NCBI GenBank assembly: GCA_035550975.1
Contig: DASZOC010000029.1
Span: 1-50,805 of the forward strand
DNA from: DASZOC01 sp035550975
GTDB taxonomy: Bacteria; Actinomycetota; CADDZG01; WHSQ01
Length of the DNA: 50,805 bases
Direction of reading: 5' to 3'
Shown piece after piece: positions 8,593 through 16,347 of the stretch (the first letter of the stretch is position 1; each line of letters begins with the position of its first letter). The position numbers were made by a program, and so were the translations under genes. A model generated the notes under the pieces. That model had not been told where the DNA came from. It saw only the letters and a list, made by a program, of their open reading frames with translations, and did not search any database.

Positions 8593-8613
8593 GCCGGTGT
8601 CCGCCCGACCGGC
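8593..8613. terminator. Small inverted repeat between convergent genes
   Basis: GCCGGT (8593-8598) and ACCGGC (8608-8613) form a 6-bp stem with a 9-base loop, between the stops of the epsilon-like gene and the response-regulator gene. The position suits a bidirectional terminator, but the stem is short and there is no T-run, so this is a weak call. Confidence 0.3.
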
Positions 8614-8632
8614 ACTTCAGGCGACGCCCGAT

Positions 8633-9274
8633 CTAGGAGTTCTCGTCGCCCTCGATGAGGCGCACGGCGGCGGCGCGGTCGGGCACCTTCAGCTTCTTCA
8701 ACAACGACGCAATGTGGGTCCGCACGGTGACGGGTGTCACGAACAACCGCTCGGCGATGTCCTTCGTCGACAGGCCCTCGCGGAGCAGCTCGAGGATCTC
8801 GATCTCGCGACTGGTCAGCTTCGACCGTCCATCGGCGCCCAAGAGGCTCCGGCCCCCACGGCCCTGCGTGCGGAATTCGTCCATGAGCCGCGCCACCAGG
8901 GTCCTGGGCAACGCCGCCTCTCCGTTCAGCACGCCCTCCAGAGCGCGAGGCAAACGATCCGGGTCGGTGTCCTTCAACAGGTATCCGGCGGCCCCCGCAC
9001 GCAGCGCAGCGAAGAGGTCGCCGTCGTCTCGCGACACCGTCAGCATGACCACAGCCGTCTCGGGCGCGGCCTCGGTGATGCGGGCAGCCGCCCATATGCC
9101 ACTCCCGGGCATGTGGATATCCAACAGCGCCACGTCGGGTCGATACTCAACGGCGGCCTCGACGGCCGCCTTGGCGTCGCCGACCTCGGCGAGGACGTCG
9201 AACCCGGCGTCTTCGAGCGCGCCGCGGATCCCGGCCCTCTGGGGCGGGTGGTCGTCGGCGATCACGACCTTCAT
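8633..9274 (-). CDS. NarL/FixJ-type response regulator
   Basis: Response regulator of 213 residues. The receiver domain (1-120) has the acidic pair Asp7/Asp8, phosphorylatable Asp52 in VALLDIHMPG, a Thr-containing VVMLTVSRDD segment and a Lys in YLLKDTDPD. The C-terminal LuxR-type helix-turn-helix begins at LTSREIEILELLREGLS and continues KDIAERLFVTPVTVRTHIAS. It binds DNA as a dimer after phosphorylation; targets are unknown. ATG 9274 overlaps the stop of the sensor kinase gene by 4 bases, so kinase and regulator form one cognate pair in one operon, with the kinase first. Confidence 0.95.
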   Translation of the reverse strand: MKVVIADDHPPQRAGIRGALEDAGFDVLAEVGDAKAAVEAAVEYRPDVALLDIHMPGSGIWAAARITEAAPETAVVMLTVSRDDGDLFAALRAGAAGYLLKDTDPDRLPRALEGVLNGEAALPRTLVARLMDEFRTQGRGGRSLLGADGRSKLTSREIEILELLREGLSTKDIAERLFVTPVTVRTHIASLLKKLKVPDRAAAVRLIEGDENS

Positions 9275-10644
9275 TGCGATGGCAACCTCACTTTCACGCT
9301 CGTCCCGGAACCGACCTGCGAGTCGATCGTCAGGTCCCCGCCGGCTCCTTGCGCACGCTCCCGCATCGAGATCAGCCCGAAGCCTCGCTCGCGGGGAGCG
9401 GCCTGGTCCGGATCGAAACCGACCCCATCGTCGAAGACCTCGATCGTCGGCCCCTGATCATTCGACAGAGCAAGCTCGATCACCTGCGCAGACCCGTGCC
9501 GGACGGCGTTGTTCATCGCCTCGCGGACGATCCGGACCACCTGCTCCCGCCGCGTCGCGTCCATCTCCACGCCCGGATCGAGACGCAGCCTGACCTCCAC
9601 CCGGTAGCGCGACTGGAACTCGTCGGCGAGCTCCTCCAAAGCCTCGGCCGCCGTCTGGTCTACGGAACGCGTCAGCGCGCCGATGGCGCGGCGGGCTTCA
9701 CTGACGGCTCTGTCGGCAGCGCTGGACAACTGCTCGATCGCGGCAGGCTCCACCGGACCTCGCTGCAGACGGTTGACCTGGCCCGCGATGAACACCAGCT
9801 CCTGCGCGAGACCGTCGTGAAGATCCCGCGCCACACGCCGACGCTCCTCCAACGCGGCGGCGTCCGCACGGCTCTGCCAGTAGAGCCGCAGCTCGCGTTG
9901 CGCGCCGAGCAGCAGCAGGACGTAGAACCCGACCCTCAAGAAGTCCTGTACGTGGACGTCGTCGGCGTCGACCGCGGGCAGCAACACGTAACCGATGCGT
10001 GCCGCGGCGCCCAGTGCGCAACCGGCCCCGAACCATGCGAAGAACTCGTCGCCCGTGCGCGAGGCGCGATCCGCGAATCCTGCGGCGGCGAGCGCAAGCG
10101 CGACGGCGGTCAGCGCGTGGAGCCACAGGACGCTCGGATCCGACGAGTCCTGCGGGGCGTCCGTCGGAAACAACGCGGACCCGACGGAGATCGAGAACAC
10201 GGTCGCGAGTCCCGCCAGCCCGACGACGCGGGTCGCGCGCTGAGACGCGACCCTGCGCATCGGCGCGACCGCGGCGATCGCGAACACGGCAGAGCCGATC
10301 ACGCGGCCCACGGGTGCGGCCCACGTCTGCAGGTCGCCGCGGGTCCCGGCCGCAACCGTGGGGATACCGAGCAGCAAGAGCTTGCTCAGACCCAGCACGA
10401 CGAGCGCATAAAGCGAAAGCAGGTCGGGCATGAGCCCCCGCTCGCGGATCCGCCCCACGATCAGGTAGGCGATCAGGAGAGCGATCATGCCCTCCACGAC
10501 GTCGAGCGCCACGTGGAGCGACGGGGTGTCCCCTGCCAACCGCCCCGACGCGCTCGCGAGCTGCGCAGCGGCAAGCGCCAGCATCCCGGCACCGAACGAC
10601 ATGACGGCAAGGCGCCGCGGGTAGAACCATTCGTTCAGGACCAC
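9271..10644 (-). CDS. Membrane sensor histidine kinase (HisKA_3/NarX-like family)
   Basis: Kinase of 457 residues, partner of the response regulator that follows. The first 250 residues form about seven to eight hydrophobic segments without a recognisable extracellular sensor domain, so the signal may be sensed within the membrane. The dimerisation/phosphoacceptor region is EERRRVARDLHDGLAQELVF with His276. The ATPase domain has the N-box REAMNNAVRHG, G1 box VFDDGVGFDP and G2 box GFGLISMRERA, ending with SGTSVKVRLP. The GTG start at 10644 gives a charged MVLNEWFYPRR lead before the first helix. The signal is unknown. Confidence 0.93.
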   Translation of the reverse strand: MVLNEWFYPRRLAVMSFGAGMLALAAAQLASASGRLAGDTPSLHVALDVVEGMIALLIAYLIVGRIRERGLMPDLLSLYALVVLGLSKLLLLGIPTVAAGTRGDLQTWAAPVGRVIGSAVFAIAAVAPMRRVASQRATRVVGLAGLATVFSISVGSALFPTDAPQDSSDPSVLWLHALTAVALALAAAGFADRASRTGDEFFAWFGAGCALGAAARIGYVLLPAVDADDVHVQDFLRVGFYVLLLLGAQRELRLYWQSRADAAALEERRRVARDLHDGLAQELVFIAGQVNRLQRGPVEPAAIEQLSSAADRAVSEARRAIGALTRSVDQTAAEALEELADEFQSRYRVEVRLRLDPGVEMDATRREQVVRIVREAMNNAVRHGSAQVIELALSNDQGPTIEVFDDGVGFDPDQAAPRERGFGLISMRERAQGAGGDLTIDSQVGSGTSVKVRLPSQ

Positions 10645-10731
10645 CCCACCATTGTCACCGCTCGCGCCTCACCGGTGCGGGTGCCGCCGAAAAGGTCGCC
10701 GCGACCGCGGCGCGAGCCGGAGTGGTAGCGG

Positions 10732-12258
10732 CTAGTCGCTCAGACGGAAGATCGATGCCGCTCGCTGCAGCCCGGGGTCGAGGTAGATGCCTTCGTGTAG
10801 CAGCCAGGTGGCGAGTCCGCCGGTCGACGCAGGATCGTTCGCTATCCGCAACCACACGTCCCGCGACCCGATCACCGTGATCGTCGAGCGCGCGAAGCCG
10901 CTCGGCTCCGGGCTCGGCGTCTCGCTCGCGTCTGGCGTAGGCGTGGCCGTCTCGGACGGCGACGGCGTCCAGCTGTCGGACGGAGCCGGGGTCGCGCTCG
11001 TCGTGGGGGTCGCGCTCGTCGTGGGGGTCTCGCTCGGCGCCGGCGTCGGGAACACCGTCGGGATCGGAGCCGGAGTGGTCGTCGGGCGCGGATCGGGACC
11101 GGGCAGCAACAACAGCGCCGAGGACACCGGCCGCTCGTAACCGTCCGACGGACGGTTCACGATCCGGTGGACGCCACCGCGGTTCACGACCATCGTCGTC
11201 GACCCACCGCCGTCGAGGTTGAGCGCATAGGTCGCGCCGAGCGAGCGGAACAGCTTCGCGAACCGCAGCGGCGTCATGCCGCGGCTGTAACCGGGTTGCC
11301 GCCCGTCGACGGTGACGAATAGGACGCGCTGCGTCGGCCCGGGGGCGGTGAAGCCCACGCCCGTCCGCGGATGCGGGTTGAAGAACGCGGTGTTCTCCTT
11401 GCCCACGAAGAGCTCGCCGTCGCGGACGAGCGTCGGAAGGCCCCCGATCGTCTCCAGGACGTTCGGCCAGCCGAGCGACCACCCGTAGGTGACGTCGTCA
11501 CCGGGAGCGAGCCCGGTCGTGAGCTGGCTCGCCGTGATCGTCCCGACGGGTGCGGCAACCGTCCGGCCCTGTTTCGGCCACAGCTTGCGCCACTTGCAGA
11601 TCACCTCGTTGACGACATGCGGTTGCTCGACGCCGGTCCTGGTGGTCGAGACGCGCGGCCCTCCGGTCGCATAGATGCGAGCCCCGCACGAGTTGTTCGG
11701 AGGTGGCTCCTCGCCCCCGCCGAGGGCGGTGAAAGCTCGCAACTGCTCGCCGGCCGGTAGACCCGCGTTGACTGCTGCGATCGGGTGCTCGAGCGCGGTA
11801 TCCGCCTCCTGGAGCCACACCTGAGGCGTCTGATGCTTGATGTATGCCTGCGTCTCGCCGACATCCACGGCGAAGTTGACGCCGAAGGTCAGCTCCGTCT
11901 GCGCGAGCTCGCCGTCTTGCGCGAACGTCATCACCGGTCGGCCGGACGGACGCGCATAGTCACCGTTGATCGCCGCTACAGCTCCATAACGCCGCGCCAT
12001 GGAGCTGGTCCGTTCGAAGCCGCGCAATCTCCCGGCGGCCAGAACCGGCTCGATGGTCGACGCTTGCGCGAGCTCGATCGAGACCACCCGGATGCTCCAC
12101 GGTCCCCGCGGGTCGTTGATACGCGTGAACGTGACGCCGGGAGCGAGCGTCGTCGTGCGGGTCCTGACGCCGGCACCGCCTGCCGGCATCACGGCGAGGC
12201 CAAGCGCGAGCGCGGCAGTCAGGATGCTCACTCTGTATAGGAATCTCGCCCGCCGCAT
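10732..12258 (-). CDS. Secreted phosphodiester glycosidase (NAGPA-domain) protein
   Basis: Exported protein of 508 residues. A signal peptide is visible (RVSILTAALALGLAVMPAGGAG). The NAGPA/phosphodiester glycosidase domain (about 35-375) has the hallmark segments AAINGDYARPSGRPVM, VTVDGRQPGYSRGMT and YALNLDGGGSTTMVVNRGG, the last being the strongest family signature. Members remove sugar-1-phosphodiester caps from glycans or polymers. Residues about 380-450 are a Thr/Pro/Ser-rich linker containing a perfect short tandem repeat (see the repeat entry), followed by a small C-terminal region (STITVIGSRDVWLRIA...) that may bind the cell surface. Several Cys (CGARIY, VICKWRK) could form disulfides. 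It may process the surface polymer inferred for region 3, but no direct link is visible. Confidence 0.88.
   Translation of the reverse strand: MRRARFLYRVSILTAALALGLAVMPAGGAGVRTRTTTLAPGVTFTRINDPRGPWSIRVVSIELAQASTIEPVLAAGRLRGFERTSSMARRYGAVAAINGDYARPSGRPVMTFAQDGELAQTELTFGVNFAVDVGETQAYIKHQTPQVWLQEADTALEHPIAAVNAGLPAGEQLRAFTALGGGEEPPPNNSCGARIYATGGPRVSTTRTGVEQPHVVNEVICKWRKLWPKQGRTVAAPVGTITASQLTTGLAPGDDVTYGWSLGWPNVLETIGGLPTLVRDGELFVGKENTAFFNPHPRTGVGFTAPGPTQRVLFVTVDGRQPGYSRGMTPLRFAKLFRSLGATYALNLDGGGSTTMVVNRGGVHRIVNRPSDGYERPVSSALLLLPGPDPRPTTTPAPIPTVFPTPAPSETPTTSATPTTSATPAPSDSWTPSPSETATPTPDASETPSPEPSGFARSTITVIGSRDVWLRIANDPASTGGLATWLLHEGIYLDPGLQRAASIFRLSD
10991..11036 (-). repeat. 18-bp tandem repeat in Thr/Pro linker
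   Basis: An 18-base unit, beginning GTCGCGCTCG on the plus strand, is present twice perfectly (10991-11008, 11009-11026) and a third time in part. It encodes repeated PTTSAT hexapeptides in the linker of the phosphodiester glycosidase. Length variation between strains by slippage would be expected. Confidence 0.8.
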
Positions 12259-12289
12259 CGCAACGAGGCTACCGCGGAGCGGCGTCTAA

Positions 12290-14071
12290 CTACTGTGAAT
12301 AATCGTAGAAACCGCGGCCGGACTTACGTCCCAGGTAACCCGCCCGCACCATGTGCTCGAGTAGCGGAGCAGGCGCGTAGCGGCGCTCGCGGAACTCGTC
12401 ATGCAGCGAGTTGAGGATCGCGTGTGTCACGTCGAGGCCGACGATGTCCATCAACTCGAACGGGCCCATCGGATGACCACAGCCGAGCTTCATCGCCGCG
12501 TCGATGTCCTGCGGTGTGGAGTACCCCTCCTCGTGCATGCGAACCGCGTCGTTGAGGTACGGGAACAATAGAAAGTTCACTATGAACCCAGCTCGGTCGC
12601 GACACTGGACCGGGTGCTTCCCGGTCTCGCGCACCCATGCGGTTGCGCGGTCGATGATCCCGCTCTCGGTGGCGACGGTCCGCACGACCTCGACCAGCTT
12701 CATGACGGGCGCGGGATTGAAGAAGTGCAGCCCGACGACGCGATCGGGCCGGTCGGTGACGGCAGCGAGGTCGACGACGGACAGCGACGACGTGGTCGTA
12801 GCGATGATCGCGTCCGGCTTCACCGCGCGATCCAGGTCCATGAAGATCTCGAGCTTCAGCGGGAGGTCCTCGGCAACCGCCTCGACGACGATGTCGGCCT
12901 CTGCGAGGTCGGAGAACTCCAGGCTGGTGGTGATGCGACCGAGGATCTCGTCCGCGGCCGCTTGCTCCAGCTTCCCCTTCGACACCGCCTTCTCGAGGCT
13001 CTTTTGGACCGCGGCCTTCGACCGCTTGATCGAGGTCTCGCTCCGTCCCCGCAGGATCACGTCGCTGCCTGCCTTCGCCGCGACCTCCGCGATCCCGGAC
13101 GCCATGAGGCCGGTGCCGACGACGCCCACGGTCTGGATCCCCGATGCGACACCAGATGCTGCGTCACCACCGCCGTCCAGGTCGACGATCTTCGACGATT
13201 CGGGAGCTTCATAACGGTAGAAGCCGCGGCCGGCCTTCCGTCCCAGGTAACCGGCGACCATGTACTGCTTGATCAACGGAGCCGGCGCATCCTGGTCGTC
13301 GCGGAACTGCCGCCACAACGCCTCGCAGATCTCGTAAGCGGAGTCGAGCCCGATCAGGTCGAGCAGCGCGAGGGGCCCCATAGGGTGACCGCAACCGAGC
13401 TGCATCGCAGCATCGATGTCCTCCCGCGACGCGAAACCCTGATCGAGCATACGGACGGCGGAGTTCAGATATGGGAACAGCAGCAGGTTCGCGATGAACC
13501 CCGCCCGGTCGCGTGCCACGACCGGCGTCTTCCCGAGCGCAGTCGCGAACGACCGCGCCGCCTCGACCACGGAATCGTCGGTGGTGACGGTACGCACGAG
13601 CTCGACCAGAGGCATCACCTGCGCCGGGTTGAAGAAGTGGAAACCGATGACGCGGTGCGTCCGCCGCGTCGCGACCGCCATGTCGATCACGGGCAACGAC
13701 GAGGTGTTCGTCGCAAGGATCGCGTCCTCGCTAAGGATGTCGTCGAGCCGCGCGAAGACGTTCTTCTTCAGGTCCAGCTGCTCCGGCACCGCCTCGAAGA
13801 CGAGGTCGCATCCGGCGAGGTCTTCGAGCCGGGTCGTCGAGGAGATCCGTGCGCGCAGCGAGGCAGCCTCGGCAGCGTCCATCTTGCCGCGGTCGACCGC
13901 GCGTCCGACGCTCCGGTCGATGCGCTCGTGGCCGGCGGCAACCGCCTCCTCCGACACCTCGGAGAACACGACGTCGAACCCGTTCTTCGCGGCCACCTCG
14001 CAGATGCCGGAGCCCATCGTCCCGCAACCGACGACACCGACCTTCTGAATGGACTCGACGGACGAAGACAT
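12290..14071 (-). CDS. 3-hydroxyacyl-CoA dehydrogenase, tandem-duplicated (two modules fused)
   Basis: Protein of 593 residues made of two complete 3-hydroxybutyryl-CoA dehydrogenase units, each about 285 residues. Module 1 has the NAD-binding loop GVVGCGTMGSGICEVAAK, the ATNTSSLPV segment, the catalytic His in VIGFHFFNPAQVMPLVELV, and a C-terminal 3HCDH domain ending KAGRGFYRYEAP. Module 2, after an Asp/Gly/Ala-rich linker (about 290-310), repeats this with GVVGTGLMASGIAEVAAK, ATTTSSLSV, VVGLHFFNPAPVMKLVEVV and KSGRGFYDYSQ. Classical enzymes are single units acting as dimers, so this is a covalent dimer. In module 2 the Asn of the TNTSSL segment is Thr, a change that could lower activity. 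It supplies the (S)-3-hydroxyacyl-CoA oxidation/reduction step next to thiolase and crotonase. It is divergent from the mutase gene over 68 bases. Confidence 0.93.
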   Translation of the reverse strand: MSSSVESIQKVGVVGCGTMGSGICEVAAKNGFDVVFSEVSEEAVAAGHERIDRSVGRAVDRGKMDAAEAASLRARISSTTRLEDLAGCDLVFEAVPEQLDLKKNVFARLDDILSEDAILATNTSSLPVIDMAVATRRTHRVIGFHFFNPAQVMPLVELVRTVTTDDSVVEAARSFATALGKTPVVARDRAGFIANLLLFPYLNSAVRMLDQGFASREDIDAAMQLGCGHPMGPLALLDLIGLDSAYEICEALWRQFRDDQDAPAPLIKQYMVAGYLGRKAGRGFYRYEAPESSKIVDLDGGGDAASGVASGIQTVGVVGTGLMASGIAEVAAKAGSDVILRGRSETSIKRSKAAVQKSLEKAVSKGKLEQAAADEILGRITTSLEFSDLAEADIVVEAVAEDLPLKLEIFMDLDRAVKPDAIIATTTSSLSVVDLAAVTDRPDRVVGLHFFNPAPVMKLVEVVRTVATESGIIDRATAWVRETGKHPVQCRDRAGFIVNFLLFPYLNDAVRMHEEGYSTPQDIDAAMKLGCGHPMGPFELMDIVGLDVTHAILNSLHDEFRERRYAPAPLLEHMVRAGYLGRKSGRGFYDYSQ

Positions 14072-14139
14072 ACAGAAACGCTCCTAGCGCTAGCCGGTGA
14101 AGGAGCACGCAGCCTACCGGCCCTTACGATTGTCTTGCT

Positions 14140-16110
14140 ATGCGAGATAGAGACAGACCGTGGATCTTCCGCACGTACGCGGGCTACGCGAGTCCTCATG
14201 CAACGAACGCGCGGTTCAAGTCCAACCTCGCCAAAGGCCAGACAGGTCTGTCCGTCGCCTTCGACCTCCCGACGCAGACGGGATACGACCCCGACCACGA
14301 GATGGCGCGGGGCGAGGTCGGCAAGGTCGGCGTCCCGATCTCGAACCTTGCCGACATGAAGACCGTCTTCGACGGGATCCCGATCTCCGAGATGAACACC
14401 TCGATGACGATCAACGCGACGGCGCTGTGGCTGCTGGCCCTCTACGTGGCCGTCGCCGACGACCAGGGCGCGCCACGAGCCGAGCTTGCAGGCACGACAC
14501 AGAACGACATCCTGAAGGAGTACCTCTCCCGTGGGACGCACATCTTCCCGCCGGAGCCGTCGATCCGGCTGACGACCGACCTCATCACCTGGACCCTCCA
14601 CGAGGTGCCGCGCTGGAACCCGATAAACGTCTGCTCGTACCACCTGCAAGAGGCCGGAGCGGATCCGACCCTCGAGGTCGCGTACGCACTCGCGAACGCG
14701 GTAACCGTGCTGGACGCGGTGAAAGCAACCGGACGCGTCTCCGACGACGACTTCCCCCGGTTGTTCGGGCGGATCTCGTTCTTCTGCAACGCAGGGATCA
14801 GGTTCGTCGAAGAGATGTGCAAGATGCGCGCGTTCAAGTCGTTGTGGGAGCGCGTCGCGTCCGAACGCTACGGCGTCACCGACGAGAAGTCCCGCCGTTT
14901 CCGGTACGGGGTGCAAGTGAACTCCCTCGGGCTCACGTCCGTACAGCCGGAGAACAACGTGTATCGGATCTTCCTGGAGATGCTGGGCGTGACGCAATCG
15001 AAGACGGCGCGGGCGCGGGCCGTCCAGCTCCCGGCGTGGAACGAGGCGCTCGGTCTTCCCCGCGCGTGGGATCAGCAATGGTCGCTGCGCGGCCAGCAGA
15101 TCCTCGCGTACGAATCGGATCTTCTCGAATACGACGACCTGTTCGAAGGCTCGAAGGTCGTCGAGTCGAAGACGCGCGACATCGCGGACGCGGCGTGGGA
15201 CGAGCTGACGAAGGTGCTCGACATGGGCGGCTCCGTCGAGGCGCTTGCGTACATGAAGCAGAGCCTCGTCGCCAAACACGCCGAGCGCCGGCGCGCGATC
15301 GAGACGGGTGACCAGGTCGTCGTCGGGCTGAACCGGTTCACCGAGACGGAGACCTCGCCACTGGTCGAGAACATGGACGAGCTGGCATTCGAACGGATCG
15401 ACCCCGCCGCGGAAGCCGAGCAGATGGAGCGCGTCGCCGCGTGGAGGAAGGCCCGCGACGCGCGCGCCGTCGCTACGGCTCTAGACGGGCTGAAGCGCGC
15501 GGCCGCGACCGATACCAACCTGATGCCGGCATCGATCGAGGCGGCGCATGCCGGTGTGACGACGGGCGAGTGGGCGGACGCGCTACGGGACGTATTCGGT
15601 GAATACCGGGCGCCCACCGGCATCTCGGCCGCGTCGTCTGCGCCGGCGAGCGAGCCGATGGCCGCGGCCCGGGCGGCGGTCGAGGCGGCGCGCGCACGGA
15701 TCGGGGTGCCGAAGCTGCGGATGCTGGTCGCGAAGCCCGGCCTCGATGGCCACTCGAACGCGGCCGAACAGGTCGCGCTGAGCGCGCGGGACGCGGGCTT
15801 CGAGGTCGTCTACCAGGGCATCCGGCTGACCCCGCAGCAGATAGCCCGCGCCGCCGCGGACGAGGACGTACACGTGATCGGCCTTTCGATCCTGTCGGGG
15901 GCGCACGGCCTGCTCGTCCCCGACGTGCTGGACCGGCTCCGGGCCGAGGGTGTCGACCCCGCCTCGGTCCCGGTAGTGGTCGGCGGGGTGATCCCCGACG
16001 AAGACGCTCGCAAGCTGCACGAACTTGGCGTCGCGCGCGTCTACACGCCGAAGGACTTCGACCTGACCCGCATGATGTGCGAGATCGCCGAGCTGGTGGG
16101 AAGGGCGTAG
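14140..16110 (+). CDS. B12-dependent acyl-CoA mutase, ethylmalonyl-CoA mutase (MeaA/Ecm)-like
   Basis: Single-chain mutase of 656 residues, shorter than methylmalonyl-CoA mutase (about 715-750) because it lacks the N-terminal extension and starts at RPWIFRTYAGYAS. The TIM barrel reads VAFDLPTQTGYDPDH, NTSMTINATALWLLALYV and WNPINVCSYHLQEAG, all as in the MeaA/ethylmalonyl-CoA mutase clade. Tyr13 and Arg230 correspond to the carboxylate-binding Tyr and Arg of methylmalonyl-CoA mutase, while the active-site His of its THSQTSG motif is Gly257 (RYGVQVNS). The C-terminal cobalamin domain has GLDGHSNAAEQ (Asp536, His538), GLSILSGAH and VVVGGVIP; the last Gly of DxHxxG is Ala541. The expected reaction is ethylmalonyl-CoA to methylsuccinyl-CoA; methylmalonyl-CoA as substrate is the alternative. 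The last coding bases are part of a 73-bp tandem repeat. Confidence 0.87.
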   Translation: MRDRDRPWIFRTYAGYASPHATNARFKSNLAKGQTGLSVAFDLPTQTGYDPDHEMARGEVGKVGVPISNLADMKTVFDGIPISEMNTSMTINATALWLLALYVAVADDQGAPRAELAGTTQNDILKEYLSRGTHIFPPEPSIRLTTDLITWTLHEVPRWNPINVCSYHLQEAGADPTLEVAYALANAVTVLDAVKATGRVSDDDFPRLFGRISFFCNAGIRFVEEMCKMRAFKSLWERVASERYGVTDEKSRRFRYGVQVNSLGLTSVQPENNVYRIFLEMLGVTQSKTARARAVQLPAWNEALGLPRAWDQQWSLRGQQILAYESDLLEYDDLFEGSKVVESKTRDIADAAWDELTKVLDMGGSVEALAYMKQSLVAKHAERRRAIETGDQVVVGLNRFTETETSPLVENMDELAFERIDPAAEAEQMERVAAWRKARDARAVATALDGLKRAAATDTNLMPASIEAAHAGVTTGEWADALRDVFGEYRAPTGISAASSAPASEPMAAARAAVEAARARIGVPKLRMLVAKPGLDGHSNAAEQVALSARDAGFEVVYQGIRLTPQQIARAAADEDVHVIGLSILSGAHGLLVPDVLDRLRAEGVDPASVPVVVGGVIPDEDARKLHELGVARVYTPKDFDLTRMMCEIAELVGRA

Positions 16111-16245
16111 CCCGACCAGGTCGGTGATGCGTACGCGCACGCCGGCCGCCGAACTGCTCGCCGAGCTGGTGGGAAGGGCGTAGCCCGACCAGGGCGGCGA
16201 TGCGTACGCGCACGCCGGCCGCCGAACTGCTAGCCGACCTGGTCG
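16085..16245 (+). repeat. 73-bp tandem repeat duplicating the 3' end of the mutase gene
   Basis: Unit 1 (16085-16157) and unit 2 (16158-16230) are nearly identical, with two differences around 16116-16120 and 16189-16198; a third, truncated and diverged copy starts at 16231. Unit 1 includes the last 26 bases and stop codon of the mutase gene. Consequently each unit carries ATGCGTACGCGCACG followed by a short open frame: 18 codons at 16127-16183, ending in the same AELVGRA residues as the mutase, and 19 codons at 16200-16259. Small dyads such as CGACC-A-GGTCG are present. It is more likely a slippage or unequal-exchange duplication than genes, though it may act in transcript termination or stability. 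Confidence 0.85.
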
Positions 16246-16307
16246 TCCCACCGGCGTAGGAGGAACGGGGCCCACCGGGGAGAACCCCACTCTCAGCGAA
16301 CCGACGG

Positions 16308-16323
16308 CGCTGCCACGGCAGCG
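16308..16323 (+). promoter_or_regulatory. Hairpin upstream of the propeller gene
   Basis: CGCTGCC (16308-16314) and GGCAGCG (16317-16323) are perfect inverted copies, giving at least a 6-bp stem with a tetraloop. It lies just before the ribosome-binding sequence GGGAGAAAGG (16329-16338) of the GTG-start gene at 16348. A role in mRNA stability or translation is possible but unproven. Confidence 0.35.
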
Positions 16324-16347
16324 TCACTGGGAGAAAGGCACCACCTC

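Noticed and set aside
16085..16245. CRISPR-like array
   Set aside because: Units are directly adjacent without spacers and include coding sequence; no cas genes are in the window.
16127..16259. Mini-genes of 18 and 19 codons in the tandem repeat
   Set aside because: They lack ribosome-binding sites and arise from duplication of the mutase end; recorded as a repeat instead.
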